Part shown: positions 7,363 through 17,283 of the stretch, piece by piece
How the letters are laid out: each line of letters begins with the position of its first letter
Numbering within the stretch: position 1 is the first letter of the stretch
Assembly: GCA_963716005.1 (NCBI GenBank)
Contig: OY970285.1
Span: 1,240,001-1,304,000 of the forward strand
DNA length: 64,000 bases
Reading direction: 5' to 3'
From: CAVRUF01 sp963716005
GTDB taxonomy: Bacteria; Actinomycetota; Thermoleophilia; Gaiellales; Gaiellaceae
The notes under the pieces: model-generated
Database searches by the model: none
Told to the model about the DNA's origin: nothing
What the model saw: the letters and a program-made list of their open reading frames with translations, nothing else
Translations under genes and position numbers: made by a program

Positions 7363-9654
7363 CTAGGCGCGCAGCTCTGCGGAGAAGCGCTCGACCACGG
7401 CGGCGACGACCCGCTCGCGGATCGCGCGCGCCTCGTCCTCGTCGAGCGTGCGGTCGGGCGCCTGGAACGCGACGCGCAGTGCGACCGATTTGCGCCCCTC
7501 AGAGATCTGCCCGCCTCGGTACACGTCGAAGACGCGCGCCTCGACCAGCTCCGTCGCCGATTCGACCGCGACTCTTACGAGGTCGCCGGCGAGAACGTCC
7601 TCGTCCACGACGAACGCGAGATCCTGGCGCACGGCCGGGAACGCGCTCACCTCGGCGTAGCGCGCCTCGTCGGGCGCAAGCTCGGCCAGCTCGTCGAGGT
7701 CGAGCTCGAACGCGCCCCACGTTCCTTCGAGGAGGGTCGGATGCAGCTCGCCGAGCCAACCGCCCTGGACGGACGCGGCCTTGCCGGGATGGAGGAACTC
7801 GCTCTGCGTCCGCTCGACCCGCGGCTCGAGCCGCAGGGCCGAGAAGAGCGTCTCGACGGCGCCCTTGGCCCGGCCGAAGCCGCCCTCGGCGATCCCGGCC
7901 ACGTGCCGGCGCTCGTTCGGCAGCTTCTCGCCGGACGGGAGGTACACGCGCGCGAGCTCGAACAGCGCGATCCCCTCGTTGCCCGCGTCGAGGTTGCGCT
8001 GCACCGCCCCGACGAGGCCGGGGACGAGCGTCGTGCGCAGCACGGCCTCGTCCGCGGAGAGCGGATCGGGCAGGCGCAGCGCGTCGGGGTTCGGGTCGCT
8101 GCCGTAGAGGCTCCACGTGTACGCCTCGTCGAAGCCGGCGCCGACGAGCGCGTCCTCGGCCCGACGGCGCAGGCGCTGCTCGCGGGTCAGGCGCCCCGAC
8201 CCGCCGCGGGCCGGGAGCGTGAACGGGATCTCGTCCAGGTGGACGCGCGCGATCTCCTCGACGACGTCGGCCTCGCGGGTCACGTCGCGGGCACGCCAGG
8301 TCGGAACCACGACGTCCCACGCATCGGTCTCGACGAAGCCGAGCCGCGCGAGCAGCCGCCGCTGGTCGTCCTCGGGAACCTCGAGGCCGTTCAGCGCGTT
8401 CGCCCGATCCGGGCGGAAATGGATGACGGGCCGGTCGGGCAGCCCGCCCGACACGTCGGTCGATCCCGCGAGCCTGGCGCCCGCGAGCTCGACGAGCAGC
8501 GCGGTCGCGTGGTCGGCGGCCGGCTCGGCCAGGTACGGGTCGACGCCCTTCTCCCAGCGGTTCGAGCCGTCGGTGCGAAGCCCGAGCCGCTCCGAGGTCG
8601 CGAGGATGCCGGTCGGCTCGAAGTTCGCGGCCTCGAGAAGGACGGTCCTCGTCTCGGGACGCATTTCGGTTTCCTCCCCGCCCATGATCGCGGCGAGCGC
8701 GACCGGCTTCTCGGCGTCCGCGATCACGAGAACGGAGCGGTCGAGCTTGCGGTCGGTGCCGTCGAGCGTGCGCAACGCCTCGCCCGTGCGTGCGGGGCGG
8801 ACGACGATCTTCCCGCCCGCGAGCGTGTCGAAGTCGAAGGCGTGCAGCGGGCTGCCGAGCGAGTGCATGACGTAGTTGGTCACGTCGACGACGTTCGAGA
8901 TCGAGCGCATCCCGGCCGCGGTCAGCCGCGCCTTCAGCCACGGAGGCGAGTCGCCGACCATGACGTCGCGGAAGAGCCGCCCGATGTAGCGCGGCGCGGC
9001 CTCGAAGTGCTCGACGGCCACGTCCACGTGCTCGTCGCCCATCGACGCGGGCGCGTGTGCGGGATACGGCTGCAGCTCCGCTTCCGGGAAGACCGCGGCG
9101 ACCTCGCGCGCGATCCCGTAGACCGCGAGCAGGTCGGGCCGGTTGCCGGTCACCTCGATCTCGAGCACGTCGTCGCCGAGCGGGAACACGTCGCCGAGCG
9201 GCGTCCCGGCCTCGTGCCCGTCGCCGAGCACCATGATCCCCTCGTGGTTTCCGGAGAGCTCGAGCTCGCGCTCGCTGAGGATCATCCCGTCGGAGGTCTC
9301 GCCGCGGAGCTTCGCCTGCTTCAGCTCGGTTCCGTCCGGGAGGACCGCCCCGGGGAGCGCCACGGCCACGGTCGCCCCCGCGCCGAAGTTCCACGCGCCG
9401 CAGACGATCTGGCGCGGCTCGGCCTCGCCTACGTCCACGCGGCAGAGCTGGAGCCGGTCGGCGTTCGGGTGCTTGCCGGCCTCGACGACGCGCCCGATCT
9501 TGAAGAGCCCGAGGTTGCCGTCGGCGTCGGCGACGCCGTGCCGCGAGATCCGCTCGACCTCGCAGGTCGTGACGGCGAGCCGGTCGGCGAGCTCGCGCAG
9601 CGGCACGTCGAAGGTGACGTACTCGCGCAGCCAGGAGACGCAGGGAGCCTTCAT
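7363..9654 (-). CDS. pheT: Phenylalanine--tRNA ligase beta subunit
   Basis: 763 residues starting MKAPCVSWLREYV. It carries the N-terminal OB-fold tRNA-binding (EMAP) domain, the B3/B4 editing domain, a B5 domain and the C-terminal ferredoxin-like anticodon-binding domain ending FQAPDRTLDEDEARAIRE. It pairs with PheS as an (alpha beta)2 enzyme. Its ATG overlaps the true pheS stop as ATGA. The continuous frame linking pheS and pheT comes from an extra base near 9680, not from a gene fusion. Confidence 0.93.
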   Translation of the reverse strand: MKAPCVSWLREYVTFDVPLRELADRLAVTTCEVERISRHGVADADGNLGLFKIGRVVEAGKHPNADRLQLCRVDVGEAEPRQIVCGAWNFGAGATVAVALPGAVLPDGTELKQAKLRGETSDGMILSERELELSGNHEGIMVLGDGHEAGTPLGDVFPLGDDVLEIEVTGNRPDLLAVYGIAREVAAVFPEAELQPYPAHAPASMGDEHVDVAVEHFEAAPRYIGRLFRDVMVGDSPPWLKARLTAAGMRSISNVVDVTNYVMHSLGSPLHAFDFDTLAGGKIVVRPARTGEALRTLDGTDRKLDRSVLVIADAEKPVALAAIMGGEETEMRPETRTVLLEAANFEPTGILATSERLGLRTDGSNRWEKGVDPYLAEPAADHATALLVELAGARLAGSTDVSGGLPDRPVIHFRPDRANALNGLEVPEDDQRRLLARLGFVETDAWDVVVPTWRARDVTREADVVEEIARVHLDEIPFTLPARGGSGRLTREQRLRRRAEDALVGAGFDEAYTWSLYGSDPNPDALRLPDPLSADEAVLRTTLVPGLVGAVQRNLDAGNEGIALFELARVYLPSGEKLPNERRHVAGIAEGGFGRAKGAVETLFSALRLEPRVERTQSEFLHPGKAASVQGGWLGELHPTLLEGTWGAFELDLDELAELAPDEARYAEVSAFPAVRQDLAFVVDEDVLAGDLVRVAVESATELVEARVFDVYRGGQISEGRKSVALRVAFQAPDRTLDEDEARAIRERVVAAVVERFSAELRA

Positions 9655-10655
9655 CTCGAGAACTGGCGCTCGAGGAATCGCCAGGTCGTCGTCCCAGAGG
9701 AGACGGATGTCGGTGACGTCGTGGCGGAGCTGGGCGATCCGCTCGAGGCCGAGGCCGAACGCGAAGCCCGACCACTCCTCGGGGTCGAGCCCGACGAACT
9801 CGTAGAGCGACGGGTCGACCATGCCGGAGCCGCCCATCTCGATCCAGCCGGAGTGCTTGCACACGCGGCAGCCCTGGCCCTCGCAGTTGAAGCACGAGAC
9901 GTCCGGCTCCATCGACGGCTCGGTGAACGGGAAGTAGTGCGTGCGGAAGCGCATCCCGCGCTCCTCGCCGAAGAGCGCGCGCATCAGGTGGAGCAGCGTC
10001 CCCTTGAGGTCGGCGAGGGTGATTCCGCGGTCGATGACGAGGCCCTCGACCTGGTGGAAGACCGGGCTGTGCGTCGCGTCATGCGTGTCGCGCCGGTAGA
10101 CGCGGCCGAGCGAGATGATCGCGATCGGCGGCGGCTGCGCCTCCATCGTGCGGATCTGCGACGGCGAGGTCTCGGTGCGCAGGAGCACGTCGCCGTTCAG
10201 GAAGAGCGACGCGAGCCGCGACCTGGCCGGATGCCACGGCGGGAAGTTGAGCGCGTCGAAGTTGTAGCGCGTGGTCTCGACCTCCCGGCCGTCCACGATC
10301 TGGTAGCCGAGCCCGAGGAAGACGTCCTCGACCTCGCGGCGGATCTGCGTGATCAGGTGCAGGTGCCCGCGCGGGATCGCGTCGCCGGGGAGGGTCACGT
10401 CGACGCTCTCGCCGGTCAGGCGCTGGTCGAGCTCGGCGCGCTCGAGGGTCGCCGGCGCTCGTCCACGGCGGCCTCGAGCCGCTCGCGCACGGCGTTCAGG
10501 CTCATGCCGGTCTCGCGGTCGCGCACCTCGCGCAGCGCGAGCTTCAGGTCGCTCGACCGTCCCAGGTAGCGGACGCGGACGTCGTCCAGCTCGGCCGTCG
10601 TGGAAGCCTGCGCAATCGCGCTTGCCGCCTCGGTTTCGAGCGCCTCCACGTCCAT
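9651..10655 (-). CDS. pheS: Phenylalanine--tRNA ligase alpha subunit (two frameshifts)
   Basis: The class II core is clear: LLRTETSPSQIR (motif 2 side), VYRRDTHDATHSPVFHQ, a Cys-cluster CFNCEGQGCRVCKHSGW and motif 3 GFAFGLGLERIA. The N-terminal coiled-coil part (MDVEALETEAASAIAQAST...) lies in another frame and joins the core near 10450 (VDERR/ATLERAELDQRL). Near 9680 an extra G hides the normal C-terminus; removing it reads DLRFLERQFSR-stop, as in other PheS proteins, and places the stop in an ATGA overlap with pheT. Start ATG 10655. The gene is 24 nt from a divergent methyltransferase. Confidence 0.88.
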
Positions 10656-10679
10656 CGGACGAGCGTATCATCGGCCTCC

Positions 10680-11399
10680 GTGGAACTTGCTTCGTCATAC
10701 GACGCGATCGCGGAGCTCTACGACGAGTGGTCGACGAGCGTCACCGAAGACATCGACTTCTACGTCGCGGAGGCGCTGAAGGCCGAGGGCTCGATCGTCG
10801 AGCTCGGCATCGGGACTGGCCGGATCGCGCTCGCGATCGCCGACGCGGGCGTCCCGGTGATCGGCGTCGACTCCTCGGCCGGGATGCTCGGCGTCGCGCG
10901 GCGGCGTGCGGCCGAGCTGGGCGTCGCGGAGCTGCTCGACCTGCGCGAGGGCGACTTCCGCCGGCCTCCCGTGACCGAACGGGTCGAGCTCGTGACCGCG
11001 CCGTTTCGCTCGCTGCTCCACCTGCACACGGACGCCGACCGGTCGCGGACACGCTCGCCGCCGCCCACGAGCTGCTCCTCCCCGGCGGGCGGTTCATCTT
11101 CGACGTGTTCACGCCGAGCCGCGCCGACATCGACGAGACGCACGACCGCTGGCTCGAGCGCGAGCCCGGGATCTGGGAGCGCGCCCGCTGGGACGAGAGC
11201 CGCGTGCACGCTGACCCTCGAGCTGCGCGGCCCGACGTCCGAGACGTCGATGCAGCTCGCCTGGCTCCCGCCCGAGCGGTGGGACGAGCTGCTCACCGAG
11301 GCCGGCTTCGAGATCGAGGAGTGCTACGGCTGGTTCGACCGCCGGCCCTACGACGGGCACGAGGATTCCGTGTGGATCGTCCGCCGTCCGGCCGAGTAG
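10680..11399 (+). CDS. Class I SAM-dependent methyltransferase (two frameshifts)
   Basis: The N-terminus (YDAIAELYDEW, then IVELGIGTGRIALAIA = SAM motif I) and DSSAGMLGVARRRA place it in the Methyltransf_25/11 group. The frame changes near 11040. The middle part reads VADTLAAAHELLLPGGRFIFDVFTPS, the post-motif III helix/strand, in the next frame. The original frame resumes near 11205 with LTLELRGPTSETSMQLAWL and ends at 11399. Starts at GTG 10680. The substrate is unknown. The two frameshifts cancel out. Confidence 0.75.
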   Translation: MELASSYDAIAELYDEWSTSVTEDIDFYVAEALKAEGSIVELGIGTGRIALAIADAGVPVIGVDSSAGMLGVARRRAAELGVAELLDLREGDFRRPPVTERVELVTAPFRSLLHLHTDADRSRTRSPPPTSCSSPAGGSSSTCSRRAAPTSTRRTTAGSSASPGSGSAPAGTRAACTLTLELRGPTSETSMQLAWLPPERWDELLTEAGFEIEECYGWFDRRPYDGHEDSVWIVRRPAE

Positions 11400-11408
11400 G
11401 CTAGCGCC

Positions 11409-11960
11409 GTGCTCTGGCTCGCCATCGGCATCGTCGCGCTCGTCGTCCTGATCTTCCTCGTCGTGCTCTACAACCGGCTCGTCCGGTTGCGGAACCGCTG
11501 CGAGAACGCATGGGCCCAGATCGACGTCCAGCTGAAGCGCCGCCACGACCTGATCCCGAACCTGGTCGAGACGGTCAAGGGCTACGCGAGCCACGAGCGC
11601 GCCACGTTCGAGGAGGTCACCAAGGCCCGGACCGCGGCGCAGATGGCGCAGGGGCCGGCCGAATCGGCAGCCGCCGAGAACATGCTCACGCAGGCGATCG
11701 GCAAGCTCTTCGCCGTCGCCGAGGACTACCCGGAGCTGCGCGCCACCGAGAACTTCCAGCAGCTCCAGGCACAGCTCGAGGAGACCGAGTCGAAGATCGC
11801 CGTCTCGCGCCAGATCTACAACGACGCGGTCCTGAGCTACGACAACGCCCTCGAGACCGTCCCGACCAACATCGTCGCGGGCATCTTCCGGTTCAAGCCG
11901 CGCGAGTACTTCGAGGTCGAGGACGCCGCGGCGCGCGAAGTGCCGCAGGTCCAGTTCTGA
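11409..11960 (+). CDS. lemA: LemA family protein
   Basis: 183 residues: one N-terminal membrane anchor (LWLAIGIVALVVLIFLVVL) followed by the LemA helical domain (NRLVRLRNRCENAWAQIDVQLKRRHDLIPNLV, ending TVPTNIVAGIFRF). The family has no firmly established function. It commonly sits next to a DUF2207/TPM-type membrane protein, as it does here. GTG start, 9 nt after the methyltransferase. Its TGA overlaps the probable start of the next gene. Confidence 0.93.
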   Translation: MLWLAIGIVALVVLIFLVVLYNRLVRLRNRCENAWAQIDVQLKRRHDLIPNLVETVKGYASHERATFEEVTKARTAAQMAQGPAESAAAENMLTQAIGKLFAVAEDYPELRATENFQQLQAQLEETESKIAVSRQIYNDAVLSYDNALETVPTNIVAGIFRFKPREYFEVEDAAAREVPQVQF

Positions 11961-13846
11961 GAGCTCTCCGCCTCGCCGTAGCGCTGGCCGCCGGGGCGCT
12001 CCTCCTCGCGGGCTCCGCGCAGGGGCAGTCGAAGTCGTTCTCGCTCCCCGACGCGAACGTCATCGTCACGATCGCCGACGACGGGTCGCTCGACGTGAGC
12101 GAGACGATCCTCTTCGTCTTCAACGGGCCGTTCACGGGCGGCTACCGCGACATTCCGCTCCGCGAGGGCGAGTCGATCTCGAACGTCTCGGTCGAGGAGA
12201 ACGGCCAGGCCTACCGCCCGGGCGCGTCGGCCGAGCTCGGCTCGAGCGGCGACCCGGGGACCTACGGCACCGAGGAGACCGACGACCGCTACCGGATCGT
12301 CTGGCACTACAGCGCCTTCAACGAGGTGCGCTCGTTCACGATCAAGTACAAGCTCAGCGGCCTCGCGATCGCCTACGACGACGTCGTGGACGTGAACTTC
12401 CAGGTCTGGGGCGACGAGTGGCAGGAGCCGCTCGGGCAGCTTTCCGCGCTGATGCTCCTCCCCGGCGACGCGAGCGGGGAGCAGTTTCTCGTCTGGGGCC
12501 ATCCGGTGTCCGTGCGCGGCGACGTCACGAAGGGTTCGGTCGACGCGACGCTGCGCGCCGAGAACATCCCCGCCGAGCAGTTCGTCGAGATGCGCGTCGT
12601 CTTCCCGCGCGAACTCCTCACGTCCACCGCCGGCGCGCAGGTCCGCTCCGGGAACGCGCTCGAGCGGATCGTCGCCGAGGAGCGGGCCGACGCGCGCGAG
12701 TTCGAGGAGAGCCAGCGCAAGATCAACGACGCCAAGGATCACCTCGGCCGCACGCTGCTCATCCTCCTCGGGCTCGCCGTGCTCCCGGCGCTGGCCGTGA
12801 TCGGCGCGACGTACTGGTTCTACGGGCGCGAACGCCGCACGAGCTACGACCGCGAGTACGAGCAGGAGCCGCCGAGCGACCTCGAGCCCGCGCTCGTCCC
12901 GACGCTCCTCCGGCAGAGCACGAACGTCGGCGCCGCGGAGTTCACCGCGACGCTCTTCGACCTGATCCGCCGCGGGCGCTACAAGTCGACGCCGGTCACG
13001 ACCGAGAAGGCGATCTGGGGCGGCCTGCGCAAGGAGGACGTCGCCGATCTCGAGCTGAGCCCCGGCGAGGAGCTCGACCTGAAGCCGTTCGAGCGGGCCG
13101 TCGAGGAGGTCGCCGACGGCGTCATGACCTCGGGGAGCCAGCTGCTCTCGAACTTCCGCGACGAGATCGCCGCCGACCGCGAGACGAACAGCAAGCGGTT
13201 CGAGCGGTTCAAGTCCCGCGTCGACGACGCGGTGACGGATCAGAAGTGGCTGAGCGGCCGGGGCCTCCTGCCGCTCATCCTCACGCTCGTCGCGTTCGTG
13301 CTCGTGGGCGCGATCCTGTTCGCCGTCGGCGTCGCCCGCTACAGCCCGATCGCGCCGACGTGGGCGAACGTCGTCATGATCGCGCTCAGCATCTGCCTGC
13401 TCGTCAACGCGATGCTCCTCTTCGTGTCGATGTTCTTCGTTCGCCTGTGGCGGCGGCGCAGCGCGGCGATCGAGGGCGAGGCCGAGCGCTGGGAGGCGTT
13501 CCGCCGCTTCCTCTCCGACTTCCCCCGGCTGCAGGACGCGCCGCCCGCCTCGCTCGAGCTCTGGGAGCGCTACCTCGTCTACGGGATCGCGTTCGGGATC
13601 GCCGAGCGCGTACTCCAGGCGGCGCAGCTGAAGATGCCGGAGGAGCTGCACCAGGCGAGCACCGTCTTCTGGATCAGTCCCACCGGTGACCTCGGCTCCG
13701 GGCCGAGCGCGCTCGGAATCGGCGACCTCTCGGCCGGGTTCGGCAGTGCACTCGCTCCGCCGTCGAGCGGCTCGGGCGGTGGCGGCGGCGGCTTCTCCGG
13801 CGGCGGCGGAGGCGGCGGCGGCGGTGGAGGCGGAGGAGCCTGGTGA
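11957..13846 (+). CDS. DUF2207 family membrane protein with Gly-rich tail
   Basis: About 629 residues. A signal peptide (AVALAAGALLLAGSAQG) precedes an extracellular beta domain typical of DUF2207 (ANVIVTIADDGSLDVSETILFVF...GGYRDIPL). A membrane span follows near residues 260-280, then a cytosolic region (FTATLFDLIRRGRYK), two more spans and a C-terminal run of glycines. LemA-DUF2207 pairs are common in bacteria; the role is unknown and envelope maintenance is often suggested. The start is uncertain. No ATG/GTG is in frame near the signal peptide, and CTG 11957 overlapping the lemA TGA is the best position I can see. Confidence 0.82.
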   Translation: MRALRLAVALAAGALLLAGSAQGQSKSFSLPDANVIVTIADDGSLDVSETILFVFNGPFTGGYRDIPLREGESISNVSVEENGQAYRPGASAELGSSGDPGTYGTEETDDRYRIVWHYSAFNEVRSFTIKYKLSGLAIAYDDVVDVNFQVWGDEWQEPLGQLSALMLLPGDASGEQFLVWGHPVSVRGDVTKGSVDATLRAENIPAEQFVEMRVVFPRELLTSTAGAQVRSGNALERIVAEERADAREFEESQRKINDAKDHLGRTLLILLGLAVLPALAVIGATYWFYGRERRTSYDREYEQEPPSDLEPALVPTLLRQSTNVGAAEFTATLFDLIRRGRYKSTPVTTEKAIWGGLRKEDVADLELSPGEELDLKPFERAVEEVADGVMTSGSQLLSNFRDEIAADRETNSKRFERFKSRVDDAVTDQKWLSGRGLLPLILTLVAFVLVGAILFAVGVARYSPIAPTWANVVMIALSICLLVNAMLLFVSMFFVRLWRRRSAAIEGEAERWEAFRRFLSDFPRLQDAPPASLELWERYLVYGIAFGIAERVLQAAQLKMPEELHQASTVFWISPTGDLGSGPSALGIGDLSAGFGSALAPPSSGSGGGGGGFSGGGGGGGGGGGGGAW

Positions 13847-13859
13847 GGCGCCGGCTCGG

Positions 13860-14657
13860 CTAGCCGTGCTCGATCTCGGCGAGCAGCGTCGCGATGCGCG
13901 AGATCTCGATGCCCTGGTCGCCTACGACGTCGTTCATGAAGATCGAGATCTCCGGCTCGATGCCGCCGCCGTTGGCCTGCAGTTCCGCGACCATCGCGAT
14001 CGCACCCTCGTGGTGGCGCCGCATCGCACGGAGGAACCTGAGGTCGAACGCGCTACCGGACAGCTGCTCGAGTCGCTCCATCTGCCGCGGCGAGAGCATC
14101 CCGGAGAGGTGGCCGACATGGTTCACGCTCGGGTCGTACGGGACCGGCTTCTCGCCGCGAGCCTCGAGCCAGCCCTCCATCCGCTTGATCTCGTCGGTCT
14201 GGGAGATCTCTATCCGCTTGGCGAAGAGCGGGAGATCTGTCCGGTTCGTGCGCGCGGGAACGAGCGTCGTCATCGCGAGCGCCTGACCGTGGTGGAGGAT
14301 CATGTTCTCCATGAACGTGACGTCGGCCTCGGTGTGGGTTGGCGTCTCGAGTGTTGCGATCTCGTCCGGCGAGAGCTCCCGAACGGTTTCGCCGGGCGCG
14401 CCGGGCTGCACGATGTTCGGTCCGGTCTCGGTGGTTTCGGGCGCCGCATCCTCGACATCTCCGCCGCTACATCCGGCCACGAGGAGCGCGACGATCGTGA
14501 CCGCTAGGGCCCTGCGCGACGACGCGACAGCTCCCGGCGATTTCTTGAAGCGGGCGCGTGGCGCCTGTATCTTCGTGGATTCCGCGCCGTTCCTCGCCGA
14601 GCGGGAGCCAGGATTTCGCTCGCTGCGGAACGTGCGCAAGGCCGCGTTCCCGACCAT
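13860..14657 (-). CDS. DUF305 family lipoprotein
   Basis: Lipobox LLVAGC is followed by an acidic linker and a DUF305 helical bundle with the conserved histidine pairs (FMENMILHHGQALAM and FLRAMRRHHEGAIAMV). Such proteins are periplasmic or surface helical bundles, sometimes near copper genes, of uncertain function. The stretch before the lipobox is unusually long (about 50 residues from the ATG at 14657). I see no closer ATG, GTG or TTG, so either a rarer start is used or the annotated start is wrong. It faces the next gene head-to-head with almost no spacer. Confidence 0.75.
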   Translation of the reverse strand: MVGNAALRTFRSERNPGSRSARNGAESTKIQAPRARFKKSPGAVASSRRALAVTIVALLVAGCSGGDVEDAAPETTETGPNIVQPGAPGETVRELSPDEIATLETPTHTEADVTFMENMILHHGQALAMTTLVPARTNRTDLPLFAKRIEISQTDEIKRMEGWLEARGEKPVPYDPSVNHVGHLSGMLSPRQMERLEQLSGSAFDLRFLRAMRRHHEGAIAMVAELQANGGGIEPEISIFMNDVVGDQGIEISRIATLLAEIEHG

Positions 14658-14668
14658 GGGGGAAATCG

Positions 14669-16501
14669 ATGACAGGCGCTTCCAAGCTTCATGCGACACC
14701 GGGCAAGCGTGCCAGACGGACGCGTACGTTCGTCGCGCTGGGCGCTCTCGCGCTTGCGCTCATGCCGGCTGCCGCCGGCGCGCAAACGCACACGAACGAC
14801 GACCCACGCGTCGGGCTCGCGTTCGGGCTCGACAACCCGGGGATCGCTTCGAAGGGCGTCGAGCTCAGGGCGCACGTGAACAAGGCGCCCGGGTTCTTCG
14901 ACCCGGCCGCGGCGGGCGCGATCGCATTTGCGAACTCGGATCTGGCGATCAAGGGCAACGTCGCGTTCGTCGGCAACTTCAACGGGTGGCAGGCGTACAA
15001 CATCTCGAACCCGGACGCGCCCACGCTCATCACGCAGGTCGTCTGCCCGGGCGGCCAGGGTGACCCGTCGGTGTGGGGCAACCTCCTCTTCATCTCGGTC
15101 GAGGAAACGAGGGCACGCACGGACTGCGGCACGCAAGGCACGATCGGCGCGGTTGACCCGAACCGGTTCCGCGGCGTGCGCATCTTCGACATCTCGAACC
15201 TCGCCGCGCCCGTGCAGGTCGCGGCCGTCCAGACGTGCCGCGGGTCGCACACGCACACGCTCGTGCCCGACCCGAAGAAGCACGCGAACGCTGTCTACGT
15301 CTACAACTCCGGCACGTCGGGCGTGCGCTCCGGCGATGAGCTCGCCGGTTGCGAGAACGCGGCGCTGACGACCGATCCGGTGACGTCGGGGAATCCGACC
15401 CAGTGGCGGATCGACATCATCCGCGTGCCGCTCGACAACCCGGCGGCGGCGGCGATCGTCAACCAGCCGCGGATCTTCACGAATCCGGCCACCGGCGCGT
15501 TCAACGGCTTGCAGAACACGCAGGCCGGGACGCTCCATCCGTCTGGGACGCCGTACGCGCCGCTTCCGAACACGAACACGTGCCACGACCTCACGGCCTT
15601 CCCCGAAATCGGCCTCATGGCGGGCGCGTGCCAGGGCAACGGGATCCTTCTCGACATCAAGGATCCGGCCAAGCCGAAGCGGCTGGACGCGGTCTCCGAC
15701 CCGAACTTCTCGTACTGGCACTCGGCCACGTTCAACAACGACGGGACGAAGGTCATCTTCACGGACGAGTGGGGCGGCGGCACGAGCCCGCGCTGCCGTG
15801 AAACCGACCAGCTGAACTGGGGCGCGAACGCCCTCTTCGACATCAAGAAGAAGAAGCTGACGTTCCGCTCGTACTGGAAGATGCCGGCCGTCCAGACGAC
15901 GCAGGAGAACTGCGTCGCGCACAACGGCAACATCGTTCCCGTGCCGGGCCGCGACATCTTCAGCCAGGCCTGGTACCAGGCGGGTCACGTGCTCCTGGAC
16001 TTCACGGACACGGCGAACCCGAAGGAGATCGGCTACTTCGACCGCGGCCGCATCAGCGAGTCCGGGATCCTCTTCGGGAGCCCGCCCGCGCAACTCGGCG
16101 GCCTCTGGTCGACGTACTTCTACAACGGCCGGACGTTCGGCACCGAGATCGCCCGCGGATTCGACGTGTTCGGGTACACGCCGACCGCCGACCTCTCGGC
16201 AAACGAGATCCAGGCGGCCTCCGAGCCGCGGCTCTCACGGCTGAACGCGCAGCTCCAGTCGGAGATCGTCCACGCTCCGAGCTTCGCGGTTGTCCGCTCG
16301 TACCTGGACCAGCTCGTCCGGGCGGGCGCCATCTCCCCGTGGGACGTGAAGAAGATCACGAGGCATCTCGACAAGGCCGAGAGCGCGACCAAGGAATGGA
16401 AGGCGAAGGCCGAGCTCAAGGCGGCGGAGAAGGACGTTCCGAGAGGCAGAAAGTACGACGACCTCAGGGACGCGATCCACGACCTCCACAAGAGCCTCTA
16501 G
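14669..16501 (+). CDS. Secreted LVIVD-type beta-propeller protein
   Basis: 610 residues. A signal peptide ends at AAAGAQ. The body consists of repeated propeller-like blades with the pattern VG.. .GWQAYNISNPDAPTLI, GVRIFDISNLAAPVQVAAV and GHVLLDFTDTANPKEIGYF, as in LVIVD-repeat surface proteins. The last 90 residues (FAVVRSYLDQLVRAGAI...) are charged and helical and may be a separate binding region. ATG 14669 has a GGGGGA Shine-Dalgarno 4 nt upstream. Function is unknown; the fold suggests extracellular protein or ligand binding. A strong palindromic terminator follows. Confidence 0.8.
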   Translation: MTGASKLHATPGKRARRTRTFVALGALALALMPAAAGAQTHTNDDPRVGLAFGLDNPGIASKGVELRAHVNKAPGFFDPAAAGAIAFANSDLAIKGNVAFVGNFNGWQAYNISNPDAPTLITQVVCPGGQGDPSVWGNLLFISVEETRARTDCGTQGTIGAVDPNRFRGVRIFDISNLAAPVQVAAVQTCRGSHTHTLVPDPKKHANAVYVYNSGTSGVRSGDELAGCENAALTTDPVTSGNPTQWRIDIIRVPLDNPAAAAIVNQPRIFTNPATGAFNGLQNTQAGTLHPSGTPYAPLPNTNTCHDLTAFPEIGLMAGACQGNGILLDIKDPAKPKRLDAVSDPNFSYWHSATFNNDGTKVIFTDEWGGGTSPRCRETDQLNWGANALFDIKKKKLTFRSYWKMPAVQTTQENCVAHNGNIVPVPGRDIFSQAWYQAGHVLLDFTDTANPKEIGYFDRGRISESGILFGSPPAQLGGLWSTYFYNGRTFGTEIARGFDVFGYTPTADLSANEIQAASEPRLSRLNAQLQSEIVHAPSFAVVRSYLDQLVRAGAISPWDVKKITRHLDKAESATKEWKAKAELKAAEKDVPRGRKYDDLRDAIHDLHKSL

Positions 16502-16521
16502 GGGTCAATCCGTACGAGAAC

Positions 16522-16549
16522 GAGAGGGGCGCCCGCGGGCGCCCCTCTC
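16522..16549. terminator. Strong bidirectional terminator palindrome
   Basis: A perfect 28-nt palindrome (GAGAGGGGCGCCCG and its complement) sits between convergent genes. It overlaps the last bases of the trmH-type gene. Flanking GAAC/GTTC can extend the stem. It would serve the LVIVD gene on the plus strand and the infC-to-trmH operon on the minus strand. No long T-run follows. Confidence 0.7.
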
Positions 16550-17283
16550 ACGTTCGGGAGCTAGCCTGCCGGCGACGCCACTCGTAGAGCGCAACCGTCC
16601 CGGCCATCGCGACGTTCAGCGACTCGGCGGCGCCGCTGAGCGGGACCGACACGCGGAGATCGGCCTCGATGTCGGCAGGTAGTCCCTCGCGTTCGGCTCC
16701 CAGGAGGAACGTCGCCCGCTCCGGCAGTTCGGCGTGCCAGATCACGGTCGGCGCATCCATCGCGAGTGCGATCGTCGGGCCGGTCACGTCCTCCCACGAG
16801 ACCAGCGGAACGCGGAACGTCGCACCGACGGCGGCGCGCAGAGCCTTCGGCCCGGTCGGGTCTGCGCAGCCTTCCGAAAGCGCCACGAACGCCGGCCCGA
16901 GCGCATCGGCGGCGCGGATGAGCGTCCCGATGTTCCCGGGATCCTGGACGCGCCACAGCGCGAGCCCGACCGGCGCATCCGTGCCACGGGGAAGATCCGC
17001 GTGGCGAAAGACGCCGATCACACGCGACGGGTGCGGCAGGGTCGAGATCCCGGCCATCAGCGGGCCGTCGACGAGCGTGGCGCCGGGAAGACGGTCGAGC
17101 AGCACCGTGCGCGACGCGTCGACGAGCGCCTCGACCGGCTCGAGGCCGGCGTCGAGAGCGGCGGCGACGAGATCCTCGCCCTCGGCGGCGAACAGGCCGA
17201 GCCGCTGCCGCTTGCCCGCCGACTCGAGCTGGCGCACGAGCTTCGAGCCGCGGGTTGGTCGCGGCGGTTACGACGCCAGCCAT
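16548..17283 (-). CDS. TrmH/SpoU-family rRNA/tRNA 2'-O-methyltransferase (frameshift near 17245)
   Basis: The three SPOUT motifs are present: motif 1 ALWRVQDPGNIGTLIRAAD, motif 2 FLLGAEREGLP and motif 3 VPLSGAAESLNVAMAGTVALYE. The N-terminal substrate-binding domain (LGLFAAEGEDLVAAAL) is typical of rRNA methyltransferases near rplT. The start ATG 17283 (MAGVVTAATNPRL) lies in another frame. Deleting one G near 17245 joins it to KLVRQLESAGKR. It overlaps the DUF2332 gene by 16 nt and closes the infC operon. In many bacteria this gene sits between rplT and pheS. Confidence 0.85.

Noticed and set aside
7354..10569. Very long plus-strand open frame opposite pheST
   Set aside because: Shadow of pheS/pheT caused by high third-position GC.
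13780..13846. Glycine-codon repeat as a sequence repeat element
   Set aside because: It is the Gly-rich C-terminal tail usual for DUF2207-type proteins.
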